From NCBI GenBank assembly GCA_029861865.1, contig JAOTYL010000003.1, forward strand, positions 1 to 64,000: a DNA stretch of 64,000 nt, read 5' to 3'. Origin of the DNA: Myxococcales bacterium (GTDB lineage: Bacteria > Myxococcota_A > Polyangia > Polyangiales > Houyiibacteriaceae). Of this stretch, positions 40,824 to 49,312 are shown in pieces (position 1 is the stretch's first letter; each line of letters begins with the position of its first letter). The notes under the pieces are model-generated. The model searched no databases. It worked only from the letters and a program-made list of their open reading frames with translations, and was not told the origin of the DNA. Made by a program: the position numbers and the translations under genes.

Positions 40824-41406
40824 GGGCAAGCGCCCCTGGCTCCACGCGGATCGACTCGAGCTCCAACACATCAAAGATCATTGCGGCGGTGCCGCGCGAT
40901 GCAAAGCGGCGCACTGCGGGAACGGTACGCAGATCGACGCGAACGCGCTCGGCCGACTCTCGCTCTACGATCGCGCTTCCGATCTCCTGTGTGTCCACGG
41001 AGAAAATCATCGGCCAGGTGGCCTTCGCAATGGAGGCGGCGAGGGCTCCCACAATCGAGTGATCGAAAGCGCCCGGTGGCTCGACATCGAACGAGATCTC
41101 CTTGGCGCCCCGGGGCGCGAACCGCACCGACAATGGCGCGAGACTGAACTGGACTTCCCGTCCGCTGGTGAGCGATGCGTCGACGAAGATACGGCCGCGC
41201 CTGCACGCCACCATGGCCGAGTCTACGCCTTCGGCGTGTGCCGCTGCCGTCGTCAGCGCGTCATCACTCAAGCGCCACAGTTGTTGGGTGAGACGTTCGA
41301 GAATTTGTTTCGTGGCGGTGGCCAGGCGACTTTCGCTTGCTCTGCCGACGGCTCGGTCGGCTGCGGCCCGAATCCAGCTTCGGAGGACATCGAAACGATC
41401 GCTCAT
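40792..41406 (-). CDS. Hypothetical protein, coupled to the radical-SAM gene
   Basis: 204 residues, ATG at 41406 overlapping the radical-SAM stop by ATGA-type coupling. The N-terminal half is helical; the C-terminal half has repeated beta strands (RIFVDASLTSGREVQFSLAPLSVRF, EISFDVEP, MIFDVLELESIRVEPGALALKLKLPQL). It has no signal peptide or domain I recognise. The beta pattern is loosely like lipid-binding LmeA/DUF2993 proteins, but I do not assert it. Its tail overlaps convergent glpD. Confidence 0.6.
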   Translation of the reverse strand: MSDRFDVLRSWIRAAADRAVGRASESRLATATKQILERLTQQLWRLSDDALTTAAAHAEGVDSAMVACRRGRIFVDASLTSGREVQFSLAPLSVRFAPRGAKEISFDVEPPGAFDHSIVGALAASIAKATWPMIFSVDTQEIGSAIVERESAERVRVDLRTVPAVRRFASRGTAAMIFDVLELESIRVEPGALALKLKLPQLAP

Positions 41407-44192
41407 TCGGCCGCCTCCAGCTCGGACTTGCGGCGAAGGGCTTCGAGGTCGAGAGGGCCGACTCGTCCCGAGGCTCTCCGCGCGAAAAAGGAGGTTCGCA
41501 CGACGCGAGGTTCTAGTTCCGAAACACCCGTCAACGCACGAAGAACCTCCTCAGGTCGTGGCGTGGTCTTCCCGTCGAGACGCAGCGTGATCCGAATCGG
41601 CAGAAGATCGCCTGCGAAGCCTGCGCGCTCGAGCTCGCCGCGACCGTCGCCCGCCACGATGTGGACCAGGGCGGCGCCCACATCGACCCGCTTGCCAATC
41701 CCCCGAACATCGCGCCAAATCGTGAGATTGTCGCGGGGCCCGGCGATCCTTTCTCGAAGTGCGTTATGGTCGAGGACACCAGCTTCTTCGAGGTCACTCC
41801 GCGAAAGCGCGGCAACGTACTCCGCTTCATCGAGAACGCGATTGAGGGCCGCGTCTTCAGGACCGAGCTCGGCGTGCCCAAAGAACTCAATCCCGTCGAT
41901 CGCGACTCGATTGAGGGCGGCACAAAGCTCGTCGATCTTGGGCATCTCTTCGGCTCGCAGCCGGACGTCTACGTGCTCACAAAGGCTCGAAGTCCCTACG
42001 GGAAGAGCGGGGCCAAAGGTCAATCGCGGAAGCGGGCGAAAACCCTCGCTGTAGTAGAGCGGAAGACCCACCCTCCGGAGCATGCGAGGGAAGGTTCGCA
42101 CCAGATCGAGGTGCGAGGCATAGGCGGCCCGACCGAGCTTTCGATAGCCGATTCGTATTCGCATCGCGGGCCCCTGGTCGACACCATAGTACGGTCGCCG
42201 GTCGACTTCTCCCTCGGGATCCGACCGATCGGGTGATGGAAGGCGAGGCTCGAGCGCGTCCATGCGCTTCAGAAACACGAGTCGCTCTTCTCGCATTTGC
42301 GTGAGATCGCATGCGACGCCGCAGTCGTAACAAACGAGCCTGCGCTGGTCGGCTTCGGCCTCTTGCACGTTGGTATGGTGGACGAACCTGCCGATGGTTT
42401 TTCCGCAGGGGGGGCTCAACCGATTTCGGACCGACTTGCGATACTCGCGAGCCAAAAAGCCCGGCGCGAGGCCTACGTCGATGTGGTCCCAGGGAAGCCG
42501 TGCATCGATTGGAATCGTCCCGAGGAAGAGCGCCGGGTCCACCGTCGCCTCCTCGAGGGCTTCCGACCAAGCGTCTAGATCGAGACGCTCGTCCCACGAG
42601 TCGAAACGCGCGCCGCGCCTGTATGCTCCGTAAATGACTTCACCCAGGCGTCGGTCGCCGCGTGCGAGCATCCCTTCTAACCAGGAGCCGTCGGAGCCGT
42701 GCATCTTGAGCTTGACACGGGTGGACGCTGCCTCGTCGCGAAGCAGGGATTGTTTTCGCACGATCTCCTGCTGGGTATCCATGGCGCACCACTGGAACGG
42801 CGTGTGTGGCTTTGGTACGTGCGTCGACACGCTGGCCGTGACGCGGGCCCGCTTGTTGCCTTGTACCTTGCGCGCGACTTCGAGCGCGCGAGCCCCCGTG
42901 CGCACGATATCCCGAACGTCCTCGTCTTCCTCGGTCGGAAGGCCGATCATGAAGTAGAGCTTCATTTTGCTCCAACCACGGGAGAACACACGCTCGGCGG
43001 TTTCCATGAGTTGGGCGTCGGTGACGTTCTTGTTGACCACATCGCGCATCCGCTGGCTGCCGGCCTCGGGGGCAAACGTCAGACCGCCAGCGCGTTGTGT
43101 CTTCATGTCATCGAGCACATCTTCGCTGAGCCCATACGCACGAAGGGAGGAGACGCCCAAGGAGACATGTCGGGAGGCCAGTGCTTCGACCGACTTCCGC
43201 ACCAGCGGGGCGATTGCGCTGTAGTCTGCCGTCGATAGCGAGGTCAGAGAGGCTTCGTCGTACCCGGCCTCGGAGACCGACTGCATCATGGCATCGACGA
43301 TGGCGTTGGGATCCCGCTCGCGCACCGGTCGGTAGATCATCCCCGCTTGGCAAAATCGGCAGCCCTCGGTACAGCCTCGTGCGATTTCGATCGACGCGCG
43401 GTCGAATACGGTTTGGCAGTTCGCGATCGGCCCGTCGACGGGGAACGGGTACTCGCCTAAGTCTTCGACGATTTCGCGGCGGACAGGGAACGGCGCGGTG
43501 GGATCTTTCGGCCCGACGACCTGTATTTGGGTGTCCGGACACAGAGTGGTTTGGTATAGCGACGGCACATAGAAGGCCCCGAGCCCGGCTATCCGGCGAA
43601 GCCGCTCTGCGCGTGGAAGCCCCTCTTCCTTCATCTCCGCCCAAGCATTCATGAGCTCGGGCACCTTTCGTTCTCCGTCACCGATCAGGAATGCGTCGAT
43701 GAACGGGGAGATCGGCTCGGCGTGCGTCGCAGTAGGGCCGCCCGCCACGATCAGCGGGTCGTCGTCACCACGTTGGTGCGCGAAAAGAGGAATGTGCCCG
43801 AGGTCGAGCATCTGAAGGACGTTGGTGTAGGTGAGCTCGTATTGAAGTGAGAAACCGACGATGTCGAACTCGTGCAAGCCCCGTGCGCTTTCGAGGGAGC
43901 AGAGGGATTGTGTGTGTGCACGTAGCTCCGCCTCCATGTCGGGCCAGGCCGCGTAGGCGCGTTCGGCGAGAAAGTCTGGGGTCTGATTGACGATGTCGTA
44001 CAGGATTTTGTAACCGAGGTGGCTCATGCCGATCTCGTAGAGGTCGGGGAATGCGAGACAGATCCGACAGCGGACGTCGTCCCATGGCTTGCGAACCTCG
44101 CCCTGCTCGCCACCGAGGTACTGGGCGGGCTTGTTCACGCGGTCGATGAACCGTGCGTAGGGGTGTTCTCGTATGGGGCGTGTCTCGAGCAC
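41403..44192 (-). CDS. Fused B12-binding radical-SAM protein (TIGR03960) with DUF2344 domain
   Basis: 929 residues, ATG at 44192. N-terminal half: B12-like Rossmann part (RICLAFPDLYEIGMSHLGYKILYDIVN; LIVAGGPTATHAEP) and a radical-SAM cluster motif CTEGCRFCQAGMIYRPVRER. A middle Cys-containing LVCYDCGVACDL stretch follows. The last ~230 residues (RIRIGYRKLGRAAYASHLDLVRTFPRMLRRVGLPLYYSEGFRPLPRLTFGPALPVG) are the DUF2344/TIGR03936 domain. Fusions of these two are known in several phyla. The substrate is unknown; the context of other species suggests RNA or ribosome modification. It is followed by the hypothetical gene at 41406. Confidence 0.92.
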   Translation of the reverse strand: MLETRPIREHPYARFIDRVNKPAQYLGGEQGEVRKPWDDVRCRICLAFPDLYEIGMSHLGYKILYDIVNQTPDFLAERAYAAWPDMEAELRAHTQSLCSLESARGLHEFDIVGFSLQYELTYTNVLQMLDLGHIPLFAHQRGDDDPLIVAGGPTATHAEPISPFIDAFLIGDGERKVPELMNAWAEMKEEGLPRAERLRRIAGLGAFYVPSLYQTTLCPDTQIQVVGPKDPTAPFPVRREIVEDLGEYPFPVDGPIANCQTVFDRASIEIARGCTEGCRFCQAGMIYRPVRERDPNAIVDAMMQSVSEAGYDEASLTSLSTADYSAIAPLVRKSVEALASRHVSLGVSSLRAYGLSEDVLDDMKTQRAGGLTFAPEAGSQRMRDVVNKNVTDAQLMETAERVFSRGWSKMKLYFMIGLPTEEDEDVRDIVRTGARALEVARKVQGNKRARVTASVSTHVPKPHTPFQWCAMDTQQEIVRKQSLLRDEAASTRVKLKMHGSDGSWLEGMLARGDRRLGEVIYGAYRRGARFDSWDERLDLDAWSEALEEATVDPALFLGTIPIDARLPWDHIDVGLAPGFLAREYRKSVRNRLSPPCGKTIGRFVHHTNVQEAEADQRRLVCYDCGVACDLTQMREERLVFLKRMDALEPRLPSPDRSDPEGEVDRRPYYGVDQGPAMRIRIGYRKLGRAAYASHLDLVRTFPRMLRRVGLPLYYSEGFRPLPRLTFGPALPVGTSSLCEHVDVRLRAEEMPKIDELCAALNRVAIDGIEFFGHAELGPEDAALNRVLDEAEYVAALSRSDLEEAGVLDHNALRERIAGPRDNLTIWRDVRGIGKRVDVGAALVHIVAGDGRGELERAGFAGDLLPIRITLRLDGKTTPRPEEVLRALTGVSELEPRVVRTSFFARRASGRVGPLDLEALRRKSELEAAE

Positions 44193-44258
44193 GGACTAGT
44201 TTGACCCGTTCCAACGAGTTTGCACGCTCGCGCAAGTGACCCCAGACGTGCTGGCGTT

Positions 44259-45383
44259 TTAGGGGTGAACCGGGAAAAGCCCTTCTTCGGTCACCGAAAA
44301 GAGCGCGCCTGAAATCGGATGAGGAGCGCGTTCGGCGGCGTCGTTGGCGTGCTTGGCGAGCATGGGGGCACCATCCAAGGGTGCGACCAGCAACACGTCT
44401 CGGTGCGGCGCTGCTGCGATCCAGCCCTCGGCCGAGAGTTGCCGCAACCGTACCGCCAGGTCCGGGAGAACCAACCGCGCCGCATCTAGACCGTCTCCTT
44501 GACGCACGCGCAAGAGACCGTCTTGAATCGGTTCGAGCCTGAGCTCGCGAGAATGGGAGGCGAGGTTGCGGATCGATTGGTGGAAGGCATCGCCGCTGTC
44601 GAGCCATTGCTCCACCTCGGCCCGACGGACGTAGCGCGCGCGAGGCCCGTAGCGCAGTTGGAGCGTGAGGTGCACATCGTGGCCCAGCTCTTCACGATAG
44701 AGTACGTCGTCGGCAGGCAGCGAACCGAGGAACCTATCGGAGACCAGTCGCGGGAAGAGGCGGGCCATCGCTTCCGCCCATTGTGTGTCGCGCAGTCGAT
44801 CATCGCCGGGCAACATGCTGACGATGCGAAGCGCAGCCTCCGCCGTAGCCACCTGGTCCTGATCGCGGGCGACTTTTTCGACCCGGGCGAGGTCTACGGT
44901 CGCACCGTTGTTTAGCTCGACAGTCAGCTCGAACTGCGACTCGATCTGGAGGTCCGGCCGCTGCTCGCCGAGCACCTCGGCGAAGATCGAAACGACCCGT
45001 GAGACCGGGCCTGCGTCGCTCGCTTCTCGTTCGGCGACCGCGAGGGACTTCGACAAGCAGTCCCGCGGGTCTTCGGCATCGAGTGCTTGCTCGATCGCGC
45101 CGAACGGGTCGAACCAACCAAAACGACCGAGCTGGACTCGGTGCGTCCCTTCCCGTTCCCGAGTGCGGCCACCGAGGTGTTCGATCAGCAAGAGCCCGAG
45201 CAACGCGCCTGCGCCTTCGACGAAACGGTCGTCTGCGATCGGGTCACCTCCTTGCTCGAGGAAGCGTTCGATTTGGTCGGCGAGCCACCGAACTCCCGTC
45301 GGACCGGCAGCGGGCAGCGCGGACCCCCGCACCTCGGCGAAACCGAGCGCGGCAGGCACGAGACGGCCGCCGATCTCTTCCAT
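44259..45383 (-). CDS. Hypothetical protein with DUF1444-like C-terminus
   Basis: 374 residues from the ATG at 45383 (MEEIGGRLVPAALGF); the GTG-open frame to 45407 is possible. The C-terminal ~160 residues (LPADDVLYREELGHDVHLTLQLRYGPRARYV; LVLPDLAVRLRQLSAEG ... IAAAPHRDVLLVAPLDG) resemble the DUF1444/YtpQ pattern in which a protein is compared with a stored value, but only by eye. Soluble, no signal peptide. It lies 66 bases upstream of the radical-SAM gene on the same strand and is probably co-transcribed. Confidence 0.6.
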   Translation of the reverse strand: MEEIGGRLVPAALGFAEVRGSALPAAGPTGVRWLADQIERFLEQGGDPIADDRFVEGAGALLGLLLIEHLGGRTREREGTHRVQLGRFGWFDPFGAIEQALDAEDPRDCLSKSLAVAEREASDAGPVSRVVSIFAEVLGEQRPDLQIESQFELTVELNNGATVDLARVEKVARDQDQVATAEAALRIVSMLPGDDRLRDTQWAEAMARLFPRLVSDRFLGSLPADDVLYREELGHDVHLTLQLRYGPRARYVRRAEVEQWLDSGDAFHQSIRNLASHSRELRLEPIQDGLLRVRQGDGLDAARLVLPDLAVRLRQLSAEGWIAAAPHRDVLLVAPLDGAPMLAKHANDAAERAPHPISGALFSVTEEGLFPVHP

Positions 45384-45478
45384 TGCCGCGACCCAGCTCA
45401 CCCCCAAACCAAACCCCGATGGAACATTAACATGACTCGGGTTGCGCGCATAGGGCGTACGAAGAATGAATTGAAACG

Positions 45479-46513
45479 ATGGCCCGTCCGGCGAAGAAGG
45501 TCGCGCTCGATCAGTTGGTCAAGGTGCTCGACCGGGTGCCGATCGTGTCGAGCGTCAAAAGCGACCTGACTGGGCTCCGCGCGCTCCTCTATAATCGTCG
45601 ACCGCCTCGCATCGCCGCCCTCGGACTCCCAAGCAGTGGACGGTCCTCGCTTCTACGCGCGTTGATCGAGCGCAGCGCAGGCCAGCAAGCCTTCCATGCG
45701 GAGCACGGGCGCTGGGTGCACATCGAGCACCTTGGTGCAAAAGTCGACTGGATCGAGCTCGATGTCGACGATCCCAGCGCCCGATCTCAGTGGGAAGCAG
45801 CGCTCGATGAGCGAAAGCCCGATCTGGTGCTAATCACCGTGGAGCCCAAGACTATGGACAACGCGGAAGCAGTCCTCGGGCGTTGCCAGAGCCTGATACG
45901 TAGCATCCCTGACACCGAAAGGCCCCTGCGCGTGTTCCCATTGCTCACGCATTCCGATCTAATCGGTCGAGGTCCGCAGGACGTGGAGTCGGTGCGTCGT
46001 GAGCTCGCAGAAAAGCTTCGGGCTGCTTCGGTTCGTTCGGATCCAGCCCGAGCGGTGTCCGCCATCTCCGGTCGCGGCTTGGGGGGACTGTCTGAAGCGA
46101 TCGTGTTGGCGCTTCCCCAAGAAGCACGACTCGAGGCGGCACGCTCGTTGACGCGCGCGCGCCAGGCGCGGATCCGCATCGGCAACGAAATCGTCCAGGC
46201 CTGCACTGCCGTGTCGGTGACCGTCGGAGTCACGCCGATTCCGTTCTCCGACATGGTCGTCCTCGGCCCGCTGCAAGCAATGATGGTGAGCTCACTCGCG
46301 TACTTGAGCGGGCGCACCTGGGGCCGCAAGACCGTTACCGAGTGGTTGGCGAGCCTGGGTGTCGTCGGGGCCATCGGCATGGGGCTTCGCTTCTCTGCGC
46401 AAACGATTGCCAAGTTCGTCCCCGGTGCAGGGAACGCGGTATCCGCTGGTGTGGCAGGCGCAGGCACGACCGCGATGGGCCAGAGCGCGATCAAGTATTT
46501 CTTGCGTGACTGA
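45479..46513 (+). CDS. DUF697/YcjF-type protein with degenerate GTPase domain
   Basis: 344 residues, ATG at 45479. The N-terminal P-loop region reads ALGLPSSGRSSLLRALIER, with Arg at position 55 where a Walker A motif has Lys. No clear DxxG or NKxD is seen (LLTHSDL is the closest). The C-terminal half is a DUF697-like domain: NEIVQACTAVSVTVGVTPIPFSDMVVLGPLQAMMVSSLAYLSG, then a membrane-associating Gly-rich segment (IAKFVPGAGNAVSAGVAGAGTTAMGQSAI). DUF697 proteins associate with the inner membrane. The Lys-to-Arg change suggests weak or no GTP hydrolysis. It is convergent with lipB with no spacing. Confidence 0.7.
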   Translation: MARPAKKVALDQLVKVLDRVPIVSSVKSDLTGLRALLYNRRPPRIAALGLPSSGRSSLLRALIERSAGQQAFHAEHGRWVHIEHLGAKVDWIELDVDDPSARSQWEAALDERKPDLVLITVEPKTMDNAEAVLGRCQSLIRSIPDTERPLRVFPLLTHSDLIGRGPQDVESVRRELAEKLRAASVRSDPARAVSAISGRGLGGLSEAIVLALPQEARLEAARSLTRARQARIRIGNEIVQACTAVSVTVGVTPIPFSDMVVLGPLQAMMVSSLAYLSGRTWGRKTVTEWLASLGVVGAIGMGLRFSAQTIAKFVPGAGNAVSAGVAGAGTTAMGQSAIKYFLRD

Positions 46514-47170
46514 CTACTGCGGCGGGCCGTCTTGCCACACGATGTCGGCATCGTAGAGCGCCGCGAAGTGTCGGGCGAGTGGCTTCATGACCTCGGCGAC
46601 TCCAACCTGTCGGCCGAGCTCCACCGAGATCGAGGTCACCGCTTTGTCCTGAATGCCACAGGGCACGATGAGGTCGAAGTGGGACAGATCGGTGCTCACA
46701 TTGAGAGCGAGGCCGTGCATCGTGACCCAGCGACTGATTCGCACACCGACTGCACCGATCTTGTGATCTTTGACCCAGGTTCCGTTCAGCCCTTCGATAC
46801 GTGAGGCATCGAGTCCAAAGTCGGCGCAAGTTCGGATCATCGTCTCTTCGAGCGACCACACGTACTTGCGAACATCACGACGATTGGGCTTGAGATCGAT
46901 GATAGGGTACGCCACCAATTGCCCCGGGCCGTGATAGGTAACATCCCCGCCACGACCGACCTCGTGCACGGAGACACCTTGGGCCTTCAGCGTTTCGGGA
47001 GACGCCAGGAGATGTTGCTCCCTAGCCGAACGTCCCAATGTAATCACTGGGTCGTGCTCGAGCATCAGGACGGTGTCGGCGATCTGGCCGGCGATCCGTT
47101 TGGCCTGCAGCTCTTTTTGTAGCGCGTGCGCTTCGTCGTAGTCGATTAGGCCAAGTCTACAGAAGAACAT
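46514..47170 (-). CDS. lipB: Lipoyl(octanoyl) transferase
   Basis: 218 residues, ATG at 47170. GRGGDVTYHGPGQLVAYPI, RIEGLNGTWV, catalytic Lys in HKIGAVGVRISRWVTMHGLALNV and catalytic Cys in DLIVPCGIQDKAVTSI complete the LipB set. It transfers octanoyl from ACP to E2 or GcvH lysines, the first step of lipoate assembly. It lies 15 bases downstream of lpdA on the same strand, a sensible pairing because LpdA re-oxidises lipoyl groups. Confidence 0.95.
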   Translation of the reverse strand: MFFCRLGLIDYDEAHALQKELQAKRIAGQIADTVLMLEHDPVITLGRSAREQHLLASPETLKAQGVSVHEVGRGGDVTYHGPGQLVAYPIIDLKPNRRDVRKYVWSLEETMIRTCADFGLDASRIEGLNGTWVKDHKIGAVGVRISRWVTMHGLALNVSTDLSHFDLIVPCGIQDKAVTSISVELGRQVGVAEVMKPLARHFAALYDADIVWQDGPPQ

Positions 47171-47185
47171 GGGCGCTGGGCCGTC

Positions 47186-48595
47186 CTACCGATTCATGAT
47201 GTGGATCGCCTCGCCGAGCGCGTGCTTGAACGCCTCCATGACGCCTTCGCCGAGAGTAGGGTGCGGGTGAATCGTGAGAGCCACATCTTCGGCGAATGCA
47301 CACATCTCCATGGCAAGCGCCGACTCGCTGATCAGGTCGCTCGCTTCGGGACCGACGATGGCCACGCCGAGGAGCTGGTGATCGCTTTCGTCGATGATCA
47401 CTTTGAGGAAGCCGTCGGTCTCGCTGACGGCCATCGCCCGGCCTGACGCTGCAAACGGGAACTTCCCAATCTTGACCTTCTTGCCTTGAGCTTTCGCTTC
47501 GGTCTCGGTGAGGCCGACAGTTGCGATTTCGGGGTCGGTGAAGATCGCGGCCGGCATGCCACGCCAATCGCGGGCAGCCTTGTGGCCCGCGATCACCTCT
47601 GCCGCGATTTCGCCTTCTTTGGATGCTTTGTGGGCGAGATAGGGCGGCCCAGCGACATCACCGATGGCGAAAATAGTCGGCACGTTGGTGCGGAACTGGT
47701 CGTTTACGAGGATGTGACCGTGCTGGTCGAGCTTGACCCCAATCTTGTCGAGACCGAGACCTTCCGAGTTCGGTTTGAATCCCACGGCGACCAAGACCTT
47801 CTCGACTTCGACCACTTGCTGCTTGCCTTCGGTCTCGATCGTCACCTTTGCTTTCCCACCGGACTTGTCGAGGCTGACGGCCCTGCTTTTCAAGTGGATG
47901 TCGGCAGGCTCGCCCTTCTTTAGATGCTTTTGAACGACGCGGACCAGGTCGGAGTCGGTACCGGGCAGAAGCTGCTCCAAGAGCTCGACGACCGTGATCT
48001 TCGTACCGAGCTTCTGATAGACCATCCCGAGCTCGAGGCCGATCACCCCGCCGCCGATCAACAGCATGCTCTCAGGGGCCTTTTGAAGGCTGACCGCTTC
48101 GCGCGCCGTGATCACGACCTCGCCATCGGGCTCGAACCCAGGGATTTGAATCATTTGCGTGCCCGTGGCGACAATGATCCCCTTGGTTGCTTTATAGGTT
48201 TGCTTCTTTCCGTCCGCGTCGGTCACCTCGACCGTATTCGGATCAGTGATCACCGCGTTGCCCATTGCGATGTCGCCGCCATTGCCCTTGACCAGGCTCG
48301 TCACCCCGCTGGTGAGCTTGTCAACGATGCCTTCCTTCCACTGCTGCATTTTGGCGACGTCGATCTCGAGGTCCTTGACGGTGATGCCCATGTGCTGGGC
48401 GTTTCGAACTTTGTTCGCGAGGTTCGCTGCGGCGATGAGCGCCTTCGATGGAATGCACCCCCAGTTGAGGCAGACCCCACCCATCGCTTCTTTCTCGACG
48501 CAGAGCGTCTTCACACCAAGCTGACCGAGACGAATGGCAGCCACGTAGCCCCCGGGGCCCCCACCGATGACGATCGCTTCGTATTCGTTAGACAT
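47186..48595 (-). CDS. lpdA: Dihydrolipoyl dehydrogenase
   Basis: 469 residues from the ATG at 48595 (MSNEYEAIVIGGGPGGYVAAI). The frame extends to 48685 with an Ala/Asp-rich stretch, less likely because it would leave two bases to the divergent gene. Redox-active Cys pair in GGVCLNWGCIPSKALI, NAD-binding LLIGGGVIGLELGMVYQKLG, FAD-binding IFAIGDVAGPPYLAHKASKEG, and the interface His in IHPHPTLGEGVME. E3 of pyruvate, 2-oxoglutarate and glycine-cleavage complexes. Forms a unit with lipB. Confidence 0.96.
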   Translation of the reverse strand: MSNEYEAIVIGGGPGGYVAAIRLGQLGVKTLCVEKEAMGGVCLNWGCIPSKALIAAANLANKVRNAQHMGITVKDLEIDVAKMQQWKEGIVDKLTSGVTSLVKGNGGDIAMGNAVITDPNTVEVTDADGKKQTYKATKGIIVATGTQMIQIPGFEPDGEVVITAREAVSLQKAPESMLLIGGGVIGLELGMVYQKLGTKITVVELLEQLLPGTDSDLVRVVQKHLKKGEPADIHLKSRAVSLDKSGGKAKVTIETEGKQQVVEVEKVLVAVGFKPNSEGLGLDKIGVKLDQHGHILVNDQFRTNVPTIFAIGDVAGPPYLAHKASKEGEIAAEVIAGHKAARDWRGMPAAIFTDPEIATVGLTETEAKAQGKKVKIGKFPFAASGRAMAVSETDGFLKVIIDESDHQLLGVAIVGPEASDLISESALAMEMCAFAEDVALTIHPHPTLGEGVMEAFKHALGEAIHIMNR

Positions 48596-48687
48596 CGGAG
48601 CGGAGTCTGCATCAGTAGCAGCGGCAGCGCCAGGGGCAGGGTCAACGCCAGTGACGTTGCCGGTGTCAGTGCTATAGTTGGCCACCC

Positions 48688-49128
48688 ATGCGCTATCTCC
48701 ACACGATGATTCGCGTCAGCGACCTGGAAGCTTCGCTCGACTTCTTTTGCAACAAGCTCGGCCTCGTGGAGCACCGGCGATCGGAAAACGAGAAGGGGCG
48801 ATACACGCTGGTCTTTCTCACCAGCCCCGAAGACCGCGCGCGCGCACAGGCAGAAGTGTCGCCGCTATTGGAGCTGACCTATAACTGGGATCCCGAACAG
48901 TACACGGGCGGACGCAACTTCGGTCACTTGGCGTTCGAGACCGAAGACATCTACGCCCTGTGCCAGCGGCTGATCGACAAAGGCGTCACGATCAATCGCC
49001 CACCCCGCGACGGCCGAATGGCATTCGTCCGCTCCCCCGACGGAATCTCGATCGAGCTGTTACAAAAAGGCAAAGCTCTCCTGCCCGCCGAACCGTGGGC
49101 GTCGATGCCGAACACCGGAGCCTGGTAG
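48688..49128 (+). CDS. gloA: Glyoxalase I (lactoylglutathione lyase)
   Basis: 146 residues, ATG at 48688. Vicinal-oxygen-chelate fold; the metal ligands H5 ([10 protein letters not shown]), E62 (LELTYNW), H80 (NFGHLAFE) and E123 (GISIELLQ) are all present. Residues 70-78 and the AFVRSPDG block match GloA. It converts the methylglyoxal-glutathione hemithioacetal to lactoylglutathione. The start is divergent from lpdA with a short shared promoter space. Confidence 0.95.
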   Translation: MRYLHTMIRVSDLEASLDFFCNKLGLVEHRRSENEKGRYTLVFLTSPEDRARAQAEVSPLLELTYNWDPEQYTGGRNFGHLAFETEDIYALCQRLIDKGVTINRPPRDGRMAFVRSPDGISIELLQKGKALLPAEPWASMPNTGAW

Positions 49129-49312
49129 TCGCCGAGCAGAGTTGCGGGTGGGCACTCGAAAGGTTCCGCTGTAGGTGTAAGAATTTGCTCCGCGCGTCTT
49201 GTGAGAAGTCCGACATAAAAATACAATCCGTGAAGATGTTTGACAGGTCCGCCCCTATATCGCACACATTGGGTGGCAGCGGATGTTACCTCCCTTTTCT
49301 GGAAGGCGTTAA

